Shown piece by piece: positions 55,825 to 64,000 of a stretch of DNA of 64,000 bases. The DNA is from Zhongshania aquatica (GTDB taxonomy: Bacteria > Pseudomonadota > Gammaproteobacteria > Pseudomonadales > Spongiibacteraceae), in assembly GCF_027257955.1 (NCBI RefSeq), contig NZ_JANZNQ010000005.1:124001-188000 (forward strand), written 5' to 3'. Each line of letters starts with the position of its first letter. The stretch's first letter is position 1. Under the pieces are notes generated by a model that saw nothing but the letters and a program-made list of their open reading frames with translations, searched no databases and had not been told where the DNA came from. The position numbers and the translations under genes were made by a program.

Positions 55825-57187
55825 GTTTCTACCGCTGTTAATGTTTGCCGTAATTTGCTTAGTGTTAATGCTCGGCTACCCCGTGGCCTTTAGTCTTGCA
55901 GGAACCGCCATGCTATTTGCGGGTATTGGTATTAGCATCGGCCATTTTGATGCTTCCTTTCTATCGGCACTGTCTGGCCGTTTATATGGCACGATAAGCA
56001 ATGTGACCTTAATCGCCGTACCCTTATTTGTATTAATGGGCGTACTTCTTGAAAAGAGCCGCCTAGCCGAAGAACTGCTCAGCAATATGGCAGCGCTATT
56101 TGGTCGTCGCAGAGGTGGTTTGGGGTTTTCAGTCATATTGGTAGGTATGCTGCTCGCGGCCAGCACCGGCATTGTTGGCGCAACGGTCGTCACTATGGGC
56201 TTAATGTCACTGCCGACTATGCTAAAACGGGGCTACGATCCGAGCTTAGCAACCGGCACCATCTGCGCCACAGGCACCCTCGGGCAAATTATTCCGCCGT
56301 CTATCGCTCTCGTTCTACTCGGCGACACTCTGTCTAGCGCCTACCAACAGGCGCAATTAGATTTAGGGGTATTCAGCCCAAAAACCCTGTCTGTCGGCGA
56401 TTTATTTATTGGTGCACTCGTACCAGGCCTGATGTTGGTCGTTCTTTACTTGTTATACATGGGCTACATTGCCATCACACAACCGGAGAAAGCCCCCGCC
56501 GCCAGCGATCTCGATCCACCGCCAATAAGCGCGCTACTCAAAGGACTACTTCCTCCAGTTGCCTTAATCCTAACCGTACTGGGCTCTATTTTAATGGGGG
56601 CTGCCACGCCTACCGAAGCAGCGGGTGTAGGCGCCTTAGGCGCGGCACTCATGGCAGTCGCTAAAGGACAGTTAAGTTGGACACGGATGGGAGAGGTCGG
56701 TCGAGAAACCCTAAAAGTGACCTGCATGGTCTTTATGATTCTGATCGGCGCAGCCGTATTTTCATTAGTATTTCGCGGCTTTGGTGGCGATGACCTCATT
56801 CAACATTTTTTCGCACAGCTACCCGGCGGCGTCATCACCGCAACCTTCATCGTGATGTTAGTGATATTTCTACTAGGCTTCATTCTCGATTTTATTGAAA
56901 TCACCTTTGTGGTGGTGCCAATTGTGGGGCCAATATTGCTGGCGATGGGAGTAGACCCGATCTGGCTTGGCATTATGATCGCCCTCAACCTACAAACGTC
57001 TTTTTTAACCCCGCCATTTGGTTTTGCGCTATTTTATCTGCGCGGTGTTGCACCACCATCGGTCAGCACATCAGAAATTTATCGAGGTGTTGCACCGTAT
57101 ATTGCACTGCAATTACTCATGCTTACTTTGCTGGCACTTTGGCCTTCTTTAGCGACGTGGCTGCCGTCTTTCGTTCGAGGTGAATAA
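55814..57187 (+). CDS. dctM: TRAP transporter large membrane subunit (DctM)
   Basis: A 457-residue, roughly twelve-helix sodium-coupled permease of the DctM/SiaM family. GYPVAFSLAGTAMLFAGIGI, SLPTMLKRGYDPSLATGTIC, GTLGQIIPPSIALVLLGD and the C-terminal LNLQTSFLTPPFGFALFYLR are highly typical. It would import an organic acid driven by sodium, taking it from DctP. The length and gene overlap with dctQ support a functional pair. Confidence 0.95.
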   Translation: MLIEFLPLLMFAVICLVLMLGYPVAFSLAGTAMLFAGIGISIGHFDASFLSALSGRLYGTISNVTLIAVPLFVLMGVLLEKSRLAEELLSNMAALFGRRRGGLGFSVILVGMLLAASTGIVGATVVTMGLMSLPTMLKRGYDPSLATGTICATGTLGQIIPPSIALVLLGDTLSSAYQQAQLDLGVFSPKTLSVGDLFIGALVPGLMLVVLYLLYMGYIAITQPEKAPAASDLDPPPISALLKGLLPPVALILTVLGSILMGAATPTEAAGVGALGAALMAVAKGQLSWTRMGEVGRETLKVTCMVFMILIGAAVFSLVFRGFGGDDLIQHFFAQLPGGVITATFIVMLVIFLLGFILDFIEITFVVVPIVGPILLAMGVDPIWLGIMIALNLQTSFLTPPFGFALFYLRGVAPPSVSTSEIYRGVAPYIALQLLMLTLLALWPSLATWLPSFVRGE

Positions 57188-57268
57188 TGATAAGTGTGAC
57201 ATTGACAATTCATCTGGGCACACGTTAACTGTGCGTCTTTAATATTTTCTACCAAGAGATTACAAATT

Positions 57269-57658
57269 ATGCGTGACATCGACGACACGCCAAAACCCAC
57301 AGGCGAATTAGCCTTACAAACTGTTGCAATGCCCGCCGACACCAACCCTAGCGGCGATATTTTTGGCGGCTGGTTAATGTCACAAATGGATCTTGCAGGA
57401 AGCGTTACCGCTTCACGGCGAGCCGGAGGACGAGTCGCAACTGTTGCCGTCGATGGTATGGCATTCATGACCCCTGTCAGGGTCGGCGCAGTTGTAAGCT
57501 GTTATACAGAAATCTTAGATGTTGGCCGCAGCTCGATTCGCGTTCGTGTAGAGGTCTGGATTACCAGCCTACATCAAGACGAACCCGCCAAAGTCACCGA
57601 AGGTGAATTTGTCTTTGTCGCAATCGATGGCAATGGTCGCACCCGCATCGTCGACTGA
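57269..57658 (+). CDS. yciA: Acyl-CoA thioesterase YciA
   Basis: A 129-residue hotdog-fold enzyme that hydrolyses acyl-CoAs. The active-site segment NPSGDIFGGWLMSQMDLAG carries the catalytic aspartate and the N-S-x-G-D type start; DGMAFMTPVRVGAVVSCYTE matches the family's acyl-binding loop. It is located downstream of dctM but after an 81-base gap, so cotranscription is possible but not certain. Confidence 0.92.
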   Translation: MRDIDDTPKPTGELALQTVAMPADTNPSGDIFGGWLMSQMDLAGSVTASRRAGGRVATVAVDGMAFMTPVRVGAVVSCYTEILDVGRSSIRVRVEVWITSLHQDEPAKVTEGEFVFVAIDGNGRTRIVD

Positions 57659-57741
57659 GTTACTCCTGCTACAGAAAGACGATGTAAACCTGCCGTAAAA
57701 CAAGGCAGACTCTGCGCTGACGACAATAATGGAGAATAACA

Positions 57742-58596
57742 ATGTCGATGCATAATAGAGTCTGCTTGATCACCGGTGCAACAAATGGAATTGGTAAAGC
57801 GACAGCCCTCGCATTGGCCGCACAAGGTGCGGAGCTATTTGTTGTATGCCGAAACCAAGCAAAAGGCGAGGCACTACTGGCGGAAATTAACGAACAATCG
57901 CCGGAATGTCACAGCACACTTCTACTCGGCGATCTCGGCAAATTCTCTGACATTAGACGCGTCGCAACACAATTTTTAGATACCGGAAAACCACTTCATT
58001 TGCTGATGAATAACGCCGGTGTCGTCAACACCCACCGCAAGCTCAGTAGCGATGGCATTGAAGAAACCTTTGCGGTGAATCACCTCGCGTATTTTTTAAT
58101 GACCGAACTACTCCGCGATCGCTTAATACAAAGTGCCCCGGCGCGCATCGTCAGTGTGGCGTCCGCAGCGTATAGCTTCGCCAATGGCGTCCAGTTCGAC
58201 GACCTAGAGTTTAAGACCACACCCTACAAAACTTTTAAGGTCTACGGACATTCAAAATTGTGCAATATTTTGTGGACGCGACAACTCGCGAAACAACTAG
58301 AAGGCACCGGCGTCACGGTAAATTGTGTGCACCCCGGCGCGGTTAGCACCGGCCTAGGCCATCAAGATCACGTAGTGATAGGAAAAATCATCGGGCTGTT
58401 AATGAAGCCCTTTTTTCGAAGTCCCGCATCTGGCGCAAAAACGTCTATCTTTGTCGCAACATCGCCAAGCTTAGCTAATATTAGCGGCGAGTATTTTTCA
58501 GACTGCAAACCCAAACGACTAAAATCTTGGGCGAAAGATGACCGCGCGGCGGAACGTCTATGGCAGGTAAGTGAAGCCTATTTAAAACGCGCCTAG
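57742..58596 (+). CDS. Retinol-dehydrogenase-like short-chain dehydrogenase
   Basis: A 284-residue SDR. CLITGATNGIGKATALALAA binds NAD(P), LLMNNAGVV is the sheet motif, and the catalytic block is VSVASAAYSF ... YGHSKLCNILWTRQL, with the invariant Ser, Tyr and Lys. CVHPGAVSTGL follows. Similar bacterial proteins oxidise lipids or alcohols. It lies after yciA and converges on dctP. The substrate is unknown. Confidence 0.9.
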   Translation: MSMHNRVCLITGATNGIGKATALALAAQGAELFVVCRNQAKGEALLAEINEQSPECHSTLLLGDLGKFSDIRRVATQFLDTGKPLHLLMNNAGVVNTHRKLSSDGIEETFAVNHLAYFLMTELLRDRLIQSAPARIVSVASAAYSFANGVQFDDLEFKTTPYKTFKVYGHSKLCNILWTRQLAKQLEGTGVTVNCVHPGAVSTGLGHQDHVVIGKIIGLLMKPFFRSPASGAKTSIFVATSPSLANISGEYFSDCKPKRLKSWAKDDRAAERLWQVSEAYLKRA

Positions 58597-58632
58597 CGGT
58601 ATTTTTACAGTAAAGAGTAACTTGGCTAACAA

Positions 58633-58665
58633 CCCTAAAGCATATTTTACGAATGCGCTTTAGGG
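58633..58665. terminator. Bidirectional hairpin between SDR and dctP genes
   Basis: CCCTAAAGC (58633-58641) and GCTTTAGGG (58657-58665) form a nine-base stem between convergent genes. The flanks are AT-rich, but only the rightward side has an AT tail. Likely a shared terminator. Confidence 0.6.
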
Positions 58666-58696
58666 CATAATTTAATAAAAAAATGATTTAATTAAA

Positions 58697-59833
58697 TTAC
58701 AAATCCCGCGAATTGATATAAGACTGCTCAGAAATATGATGATAAGCCTTGGCGCCTTCCATAAAGTTTTTCCAGCTTGTGTAGACCTTTTTAGTAAGCG
58801 GATCACTATTGCCAAGCTCTTCTAAATACTCATCAGACGCCTTGTGCAACTCGCGAATAACATCGTCTGGCAGTTTCCGTAGCTGCACGTGATGAACGTC
58901 AACTAGCTCGCGCAGCGCAGCGTTATTTCGCGCCGTGTACTCATCGAGCATATCGGCATTGGCGTAGCGTGCAGCAGTTTCAACAATCGCTTTTAAGTCT
59001 TCTGGTAAAGCCTCAAACGCCTGTTTGTTAATAATTAATTCCAGTGTCGAACCAGGCTCATGCCAGCCCGGATAGTAATAGTATTTGGCCACTTCGTGAA
59101 AACCGAAGGCGAGGTCATTGTAGGGTGCCACCCATTCTGTCGCGTCAATCACACCGGTCTGTAAAGAGGTATATAGCTCACCGCCAGGCAGGGTAACCGA
59201 TGTGCCCCCAAGGCGATTCCAAACTTCGCCGCCAGAACCAGGGATGCGCATTTTCAGGCCTTTAACATCAGCGACAGAATTAATTTCTTTATTAAACCAG
59301 CCCGCCATTTGCACGCCAGTATTGCCGCCTGCCATCGGAATCAAATTAAATGGTGCATAGGCTTCGCGCCATAATTCCAAGCCACCACCGTGGTATAACC
59401 AGCCATTCATTTCCTGCGCGGTCATGCCAAAGGGAACCGCGGTGAAAAAGATAGACGACGATAATTTCCCTTTCCAGTAATACGCCGCGCCGTGACCTGC
59501 TTCGGCGCTGCCGGTAGACACCGCGTCGAAAACCCCTAGCGCAGGCACAAGTTCGCCAGCGCCATACACTTTTATTTGCAGACGACCGTTGCTCATTTTA
59601 TTCACGATGCTCGCAAATTTTTCAGGCGCGGTGCCAAGCCCAGGAAAATTCTTAGGCCATGTGGTTACCAGCTTCCAGTGAAAAACCTGCTGACCGCTCG
59701 CGCTACTCTCTTGGCGTTGAGTGCTGTGATCTTTACTTCGCTCACCAACATATAGCCAACTCATAGCAACTAAAGCTGCAAGCAAGGCTAAAATAACCAG
59801 CGGTGAATAATTGGTTTTTACGGCCTTATTCAT
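58697..59833 (-). CDS. dctP: TRAP transporter substrate-binding protein (DctP/TakP-like)
   Basis: A 378-residue periplasmic binding protein. After a membrane-type N-terminus (LVILALLAALVAMSWLY), the mature domain opens FHWKLVTTWPKNFPGLGTAP, similar to TakP-like alpha-keto-acid-binding TRAP proteins. LKMRIPGSGGEVWNRLGGTS carries the conserved arginine that pairs with the carboxylate, and DATEWVAPYNDLAFGFHEVA lines the pocket. It is likely the partner of the dctQM genes despite opposite orientation and 1.5 kb of separation by yciA and an SDR. Substrate is inferred as a carboxylate. Confidence 0.9.
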   Translation of the reverse strand: MNKAVKTNYSPLVILALLAALVAMSWLYVGERSKDHSTQRQESSASGQQVFHWKLVTTWPKNFPGLGTAPEKFASIVNKMSNGRLQIKVYGAGELVPALGVFDAVSTGSAEAGHGAAYYWKGKLSSSIFFTAVPFGMTAQEMNGWLYHGGGLELWREAYAPFNLIPMAGGNTGVQMAGWFNKEINSVADVKGLKMRIPGSGGEVWNRLGGTSVTLPGGELYTSLQTGVIDATEWVAPYNDLAFGFHEVAKYYYYPGWHEPGSTLELIINKQAFEALPEDLKAIVETAARYANADMLDEYTARNNAALRELVDVHHVQLRKLPDDVIRELHKASDEYLEELGNSDPLTKKVYTSWKNFMEGAKAYHHISEQSYINSRDL

Positions 59834-59849
59834 TGTTATTATTCCTGTC

Positions 59850-62021
59850 TTACAGTAACTGCAAATTCGCGTATTGAAGCACTAACCACTTACTGCCTTC
59901 GTCTTCAAAATTCACCTGCACCCGCGCGCTGGCGCCTTGGCCTTCAAAGCTAAGCACGACACCAGCGCCAAAAATACTGTGTAAAACCCGCTGACCCAAA
60001 CCAAAGCCAATAGACGCCGCCGCTGCCTGTTGGGCACTGGTGGTACTTTGTGCGTAGCTACTTGGACGAGTGACGGTATTATTGATTCGGACTTCATCAA
60101 TGAGTTCGTTGGGGATTTCACGCACAAAACGCGACAGGCTATTAAAGCTCTCTTGGCCGTGCAAACGCCGAGATTCTGCATAACTTAAATATAATTTTTT
60201 CTCTGCGCGGGTAATACCTACGTAAGCAAGGCGACGCTCTTCTTCAAGTCGCTCTGGGTCTTCCATCGACATTTTATGGGGGAAGAGATTTTCTTCCACG
60301 CCGACCATAAACACCGCCGGAAACTCCAGCCCCTTGGCCGAGTGCAAGGTCATAAGCTGCACGCTGTCTTCATGTTCATCAGCTTGCTGATCACCGGCAT
60401 CCAAGGCAGCCTGATCAAGGAAGGCGCGCAGCGGTTCGGCTTCCTCGTCTTCCGGGGTATAGCCCCGCGCGGCGGTAATCAGTTCCTGTAAGTTCTCGAC
60501 TCGCGCCTGAGCTTTCTCACCCTTTTCTTTTTCATGAAAGGCAATTAGGCCAGACTTATCAATGGCGATACTGACTTGTTCATCTAAGGGTACATCTTGG
60601 CACTGGGTCGCAAGATCTTCGATGAGTGACAAAAACCCGCGCAAGGCATTACCCGCTCTAGCAGGCAGCAAGCCATTTTCAATAATGGCGACCGCAGCCC
60701 GCCACAAAGACGTTTGATGCTCTCGAGCGTATTCACGCAATATTTCCACGGTGCGGTTACCGATACCACGGGTGGGCGTATTAATAACCCGCTCGATGGC
60801 AGTGTCGTCATCGCGCAGAGCAATAATCCGCAAATAGGCGAGGGCGTTTTTAATTTCGAGCCGATCATAAAAGCGTTGGCCGCCATAAATCCGGTAGGGC
60901 ACGCCAGCGCGAATCAAATACTCTTCCAGCACCCTCGACTGAGCGTTGCTGCGGTAGAGGACGCCAATATCGCCGCGGCGATAATCATCGCGCAGGAGTT
61001 CATCAATGCGATCAGTAACAAAACGCGCTTCGTCTTGCTCATTAAACGCAGCAAACAACGCGATTTTGTCGCCATCTTCACCCTTGGTCCACAGCTCCTT
61101 TCCTAGCCGCTGGCTGTTATTGGCGATGAGGGCATTGGCGGCTTTGAGTATGGTGCCGGTGGAGCGGTAGTTTTGTTCTAGGCGAACTACCTGAGTATTT
61201 GGAATATCTTTGGAGAACTGCTGAATGTTTTCAATCCGCGCGCCACGCCAGCCGTAAATAGACTGGTCATCATCGCCCACGGCGGTCATCGCCATGCCTT
61301 TACTGGTCAATAATCGCAACCACGCGTACTGCACGGCGTTGGTGTCTTGAAACTCATCCACTAGAACGTGCTTAAAGCGCTGTTGGTAATGATCAAGAAT
61401 CGCGGGATTGTCTCGCCATAATTCCAGCGCCCGCAGCAGTAACTCGGCAAAATCGATAACGCCTTGCTGACGACAGACTTCTTCGTAACGGCGGTAAACC
61501 TTGAGCATGGTGCTCAAATGGTGATCGCCACCAAAATCGTCAATATGCGCTGCGCGACGACCTTCGTCCTTGTGCCCATTAATAAAATACTGGGATTGAC
61601 GCGGCGGCCAACGGGCATCGTCAAGTTCTAATTCACGATGAATACGCTTGAGCTGCCGAAGTTGATCGTCGCTATCCAAAATTTGAAAGTTGTCGGGCAA
61701 GCCGGCTTCACGGGCATGCGCTTTAAGTAAGCGATGAGCTAGACCATGAAAGGTGCCCACCCACATGCCGTGATTAAGATTACCGCCTAAAAGCGCCTCT
61801 ATCCGGCCACGCATTTCGCGAGCGGCTTTATTGGTAAAGGTGACCGCCAAAATACTGTAGGTAGACAGGCCTTCGACCTTAATCTTCCAGGCTATACGGT
61901 GCACCAAGACTCTGGTTTTACCACTACCGGCACCCGCCAGTACTAGCGTGCCGATGCTATCGGCAGTTACCGCGTCACGCTGCGCGTCGTTGAGATCATC
62001 AAGAATATAAGATACGTCCAT
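59850..62021 (-). CDS. uvrD: DNA helicase II (UvrD)
   Basis: A 723-residue SF1 helicase in nucleotide excision and mismatch repair. LVLAGAGSGKTRVLVHRIAW is Walker A, VDEFQDTNAVQYAWLRLL Walker B, GDDDQSIYGWRGARIENIQQ motif III, and EEERRLAYVGITRAEKKLYL motif VI. The C-terminal RVQVNFEDEGSKWLVLQYAN segment is typical of UvrD and distinguishes it from Rep. Length matches E. coli UvrD (720). Divergent from hexR. Confidence 0.96.
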   Translation of the reverse strand: MDVSYILDDLNDAQRDAVTADSIGTLVLAGAGSGKTRVLVHRIAWKIKVEGLSTYSILAVTFTNKAAREMRGRIEALLGGNLNHGMWVGTFHGLAHRLLKAHAREAGLPDNFQILDSDDQLRQLKRIHRELELDDARWPPRQSQYFINGHKDEGRRAAHIDDFGGDHHLSTMLKVYRRYEEVCRQQGVIDFAELLLRALELWRDNPAILDHYQQRFKHVLVDEFQDTNAVQYAWLRLLTSKGMAMTAVGDDDQSIYGWRGARIENIQQFSKDIPNTQVVRLEQNYRSTGTILKAANALIANNSQRLGKELWTKGEDGDKIALFAAFNEQDEARFVTDRIDELLRDDYRRGDIGVLYRSNAQSRVLEEYLIRAGVPYRIYGGQRFYDRLEIKNALAYLRIIALRDDDTAIERVINTPTRGIGNRTVEILREYAREHQTSLWRAAVAIIENGLLPARAGNALRGFLSLIEDLATQCQDVPLDEQVSIAIDKSGLIAFHEKEKGEKAQARVENLQELITAARGYTPEDEEAEPLRAFLDQAALDAGDQQADEHEDSVQLMTLHSAKGLEFPAVFMVGVEENLFPHKMSMEDPERLEEERRLAYVGITRAEKKLYLSYAESRRLHGQESFNSLSRFVREIPNELIDEVRINNTVTRPSSYAQSTTSAQQAAAASIGFGLGQRVLHSIFGAGVVLSFEGQGASARVQVNFEDEGSKWLVLQYANLQLL

Positions 62022-62082
62022 GGCGGCATATTCTACTGGGATTACGCGGCGCTGGCACCGCTAATCTCGGATCCGGATCAAT

Positions 62083-63021
62083 TTGATGACTGACAACGCC
62101 AATATCCCCGTCCTGCGTTACAATAAAGCCAGCCAAACCAATAACAGCAAGCCGGTGGACACCACGTTGAGACCCAGAAATATCATTCGCGCGATGGAAA
62201 GCAGCCGAGAGCAAATGCGCCGCTCTGAGCGCAAGGTCGCTGACTATATTCTGGCAAACCGCAAAGAAGTCATTCACATGCGGATTGTTGACCTCGCCCA
62301 AGAGGCCCACGTTAGTGAACCCACCGTGGTGCGCTTTTGCCGCGCCATTGGCTGCGACGGTTTCCAAAACTTTAAAGTCGCGCTGGCTCAGCACATTGCC
62401 CACAGCCCGGAGTATGAAGAATTTAGCTTTGGCGACGAGGACTCTGCCCGTCAATACACCTTCAAAGTCTTTGACTCCACCATGGAGACCTTAAAGAAAG
62501 TTCGCGATAGCGTCGACGTCACCGCTATCGAAAAAGCCGTGGAGCTGCTCAGCAATGCTCGTCGTGTAGAATTTTACGGCTTTGGTGCTTCTGCGGCCGT
62601 GGCCACCGATGCCCAGCACAATCTGTTTCGCCTTCAGATTTCTGCCAGCGTGTATTCCGACCCCCATGTACAAGCCATGTCGGCCATGTCCTTAGACCCC
62701 AACGATGTCGTGGTGGTCATATCCCAGTCTGGCCGAACCAAGGCCTTGCTAGACGCTATCAATTTAGCCCAGCAAAATGGCGCCCCCGTCATCGCATTAG
62801 CACCAACAGGCTCACCGGTAACAAGCGCCGCCGACCTCGCCATTTATATCGACGTCGATACCGATGATGGCGACTACACACCCTTGCCATCCCGTCTTGC
62901 TCATATGGCGGTGTTAGATATTCTCGCAGTGGGTATTTCCCGCAGCAAAGCCGGTGTACGCGAACATTTAATCGCCATAGAAAAAGGCCTGCAGGTACTG
63001 CGTACAGATATTAAGGAGTAA
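62083..63021 (+). CDS. hexR: HexR-like RpiR-family regulator
   Basis: A 312-residue regulator. The N-terminal HTH (RIVDLAQEAHVSEPTVVRFC with RAIGCDGFQNFKVALAQHIA) is RpiR-type, and the C-terminal SIS domain (FYGFGASAAVATDAQHNLFR; VVVISQSGRTKALLDAINLA) binds sugar phosphates. In proteobacteria HexR senses 2-keto-3-deoxy-6-phosphogluconate and represses glycolytic and Entner-Doudoroff genes. It is not beside zwf here. The starting region has two adjacent ATGs. It is the last core-like gene before the cassette region. Confidence 0.93.
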   Translation: MMTDNANIPVLRYNKASQTNNSKPVDTTLRPRNIIRAMESSREQMRRSERKVADYILANRKEVIHMRIVDLAQEAHVSEPTVVRFCRAIGCDGFQNFKVALAQHIAHSPEYEEFSFGDEDSARQYTFKVFDSTMETLKKVRDSVDVTAIEKAVELLSNARRVEFYGFGASAAVATDAQHNLFRLQISASVYSDPHVQAMSAMSLDPNDVVVVISQSGRTKALLDAINLAQQNGAPVIALAPTGSPVTSAADLAIYIDVDTDDGDYTPLPSRLAHMAVLDILAVGISRSKAGVREHLIAIEKGLQVLRTDIKE

Positions 63022-63157
63022 GTGCTTTTTTACGTCGTTGATTACTCTGCTTATAGTTATAAACGAGCAGTGCAAAAGTAGTGCGCTATAGTGATATATT
63101 TCAGCGAAGGCATTTTCAGTAACCGCTAGGGAAAGAACTTACTAAAGAAAAGGATAG

Positions 63158-63245
63158 GGTATGAAGGTAAAAAATACGTTTGGGGATAGTAGTCAGAGCG
63201 GCGTGTTTAAACACGTCGCATCAACGTATATTTAGCTGTTATACC
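63158..63245 (+). other. Degenerate attC-like recombination site
   Basis: The right end TTTAGCTGTTATAC resembles the L'-R' half of an integron attC site. Its reverse complement aligns without gaps, with several mismatches, to GGTATGAAGGTAAAAAATAC at the left end. Between them GCGGCGTGTTTAAACACGTC plus GC forms a 22-base hairpin (63198-63219). So the 88-base stretch folds as an attC-like hairpin, but the left R'' box is degenerate (GTATGAA instead of GTATAAC). It lies directly before a cassette-like gene. A tiny frame inside it is probably accidental. Confidence 0.5.
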
Positions 63246-63257
63246 TAGGGTTAAGCA

Positions 63258-63761
63258 ATGGACTATGTAAGTGTATTTGCAGGCTTTGTTAGTGGTGTAT
63301 TGCTTGCCCTAGCGGGGGCCTGGATAAATATCTCATTAAGTAAGAGGTCACAAGATAAATCAGCATTGAAGGCAGCCGAGTACGAGATGTATCTAAAGCT
63401 CAATGACCTTTACAATTGGTATTTTTGGTACTCAACGAACGAGCTTCATAAGAGAGATACGCCTCAAGATATAACAGATGCGTGTCACAAAATTGCCGTC
63501 GAACTAGCTAAGCTCCTACATGAAAATGAAGAAACAGAGTTCGCACAAGAGCTGATGAAAACCCTCTATGATGAAAGCTATGAAACATACGATCAGCGTT
63601 GGAAGCACATGTCAGCCTTATCAGAAAAAATGGGCAGTAAAGTTGTCCCTGTACATCGCCAGCGCCTAGGCCAAATAAGTGAGGCCAATATACATTTGAT
63701 GGCGCAAGAGAAATTTGTAGCTAAAGCTCCTGCTTCAAGCCGGTTTAAGATGGGGATATAA
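63258..63761 (+). CDS. Integron cassette-like gene: membrane-anchored hypothetical protein
   Basis: A 167-residue protein with one N-terminal hydrophobic helix (VFAGFVSGVLLALAGAWINI), then a charged, helical cytosolic part rich in Glu, Lys, Leu and Tyr (LYNWYFWYSTNEL; YDQRWKHMSALSEKMG). No known domain was recognised. The stop codon overlaps the R'' box of the attC-like site that follows and the gene starts 12 bases after the preceding one, an arrangement typical of gene cassettes. Function is unknown. Confidence 0.75.
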   Translation: MDYVSVFAGFVSGVLLALAGAWINISLSKRSQDKSALKAAEYEMYLKLNDLYNWYFWYSTNELHKRDTPQDITDACHKIAVELAKLLHENEETEFAQELMKTLYDESYETYDQRWKHMSALSEKMGSKVVPVHRQRLGQISEANIHLMAQEKFVAKAPASSRFKMGI

Positions 63762-63854
63762 CAAATTGCTCAAACATCGCTCCGGCGCAAAAACACGCGC
63801 CTCCACTGAACAGCCTGCGCTGCGCTTCGGCTGCTGTTTAGCAAAGCGTTATGT
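63756..63854 (+). other. Integron attC site
   Basis: R'' TATAAC and L'' AAATTGCTCAAACA on the left match the reverse complement of the right arm TGTTTAGCAAAGCGTTATGT: CATAAC and TTGCT-AAACA, with the one-base gap after TTGCT that corresponds to the extrahelical base of attC sites. GCGTTATG is the usual R' crossover core (G|TT). The spacing of about 95 bases and the position after a cassette gene's stop fit attC. The central part is variable, as in natural sites. The alignment is read by eye and needs folding software to confirm. Confidence 0.82.
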
Positions 63855-63876
63855 TCCAATAATCAGGACTTCCTAA

Positions 63877-64000
63877 ATGAAATCGGTATTCGACAGCGTT
63901 CCTTCTGACTTTCGGCTTTTGTCGATACTTGCAACCATCATAGGCATTACGGTCCTGGCGAATTGGGCTGTGATTGCGATAATAAATCGACTGGAGTCGT
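63877..64000 (+). CDS. Second cassette gene, N-terminal part (cut by window edge)
   Basis: A frame opens at ATG 63877 after AGGA and runs off the right edge (41 codons). It encodes one hydrophobic helix, LLSILATIIGITVLANWAVI, after a short polar start, so it is probably a membrane protein. It begins 22 bases past the attC site, as expected for the next cassette. No family can be assigned. Confidence 0.5.
   Translation, partial: MKSVFDSVPSDFRLLSILATIIGITVLANWAVIAIINRLES

Noticed and set aside
58687-58701. Sequence resembling the HexR operator (TTTAATTAAATTACA against TGTARTWWWATTACA)
   Set aside because: It lies in a convergent gene gap over the dctP stop codon, where no promoter is expected; AT-rich chance match.
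63022-63157. Integrase gene or attI site next to the cassettes
   Set aside because: The gap after hexR is too short for an integrase gene and shows no attI-like core.
63161-63235. 24-codon frame starting ATGAAGGTAAAA
   Set aside because: It lies wholly within the degenerate attC-like fold and the codons reflect the hairpin; probably accidental.

Overview
The window looks like chromosomal DNA from a marine gammaproteobacterium. The evidence is an algZ/fimS-type kinase gene next to argH (a Pseudomonas-like arrangement), coaD followed by a YfhL-type ferredoxin, ubiC-ubiA, hexR, and trhP (yegQ). Paired luciferase-like oxidoreductases, a P450, RND efflux and TRAP transport genes, and a GDP-fucose exopolysaccharide locus fit a Cellvibrionales/Spongiibacteraceae-type genome. 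That family assignment is inference.

Layout. 1-8.4 kb: the start of an AlgZ-like sensor kinase (cut by the left edge), a membrane-anchored beta-helix protein, argH, and a two-gene RND efflux operon. 8.4-13 kb: two luciferase-like monooxygenases flank a cytochrome P450 and a divergent TetR regulator; an inverted repeat overlaps the P450 promoter. 13-18 kb: rnz, galE, an AT-rich stretch with a compact structured-RNA candidate, a decayed hepT toxin gene, and ugd.

18-40 kb: a Wzx/Wzy-dependent exopolysaccharide locus. The initiating transferase (WcaJ-like) starts a tightly packed leftward operon. It continues through an SMP-30-like lactonase, a GT2 transferase, a CMP-sugar synthetase-like protein, a 2-hydroxyacid dehydrogenase, an SDR, a sulfotransferase, Wzy, a second glycosyltransferase, a DUF115 protein, gmd-fcl-gmm-manC, a WcaI-like transferase and Wzx. 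A secreted sulfatase converges on the operon end. Wza and the tyrosine kinase Wzc are transcribed rightward from the same intergenic region. Together the genes predict a fucose-containing, probably sulfated polymer with perhaps an unusual CMP-activated acid.

40-63 kb: mostly housekeeping genes: coaD, a ferredoxin, an FMN riboswitch controlling a type II lumazine synthase, a rubredoxin/rubredoxin reductase fusion, ubiCA, trhP, two OmpA proteins with calcium-binding-type repeats, an EVE protein, yaaA, a TRAP transporter with its binding protein encoded separately, yciA, uvrD and hexR.

63.1-64 kb: the right edge enters an apparent integron cassette array. One complete cassette is bounded by two attC-like sites (the left one degenerate) and a second cassette gene begins. 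No integrase lies in the window. Several short dispersed intergenic repeats of one family also occur. No tRNA, rRNA, CRISPR array or insertion sequence was recognised.
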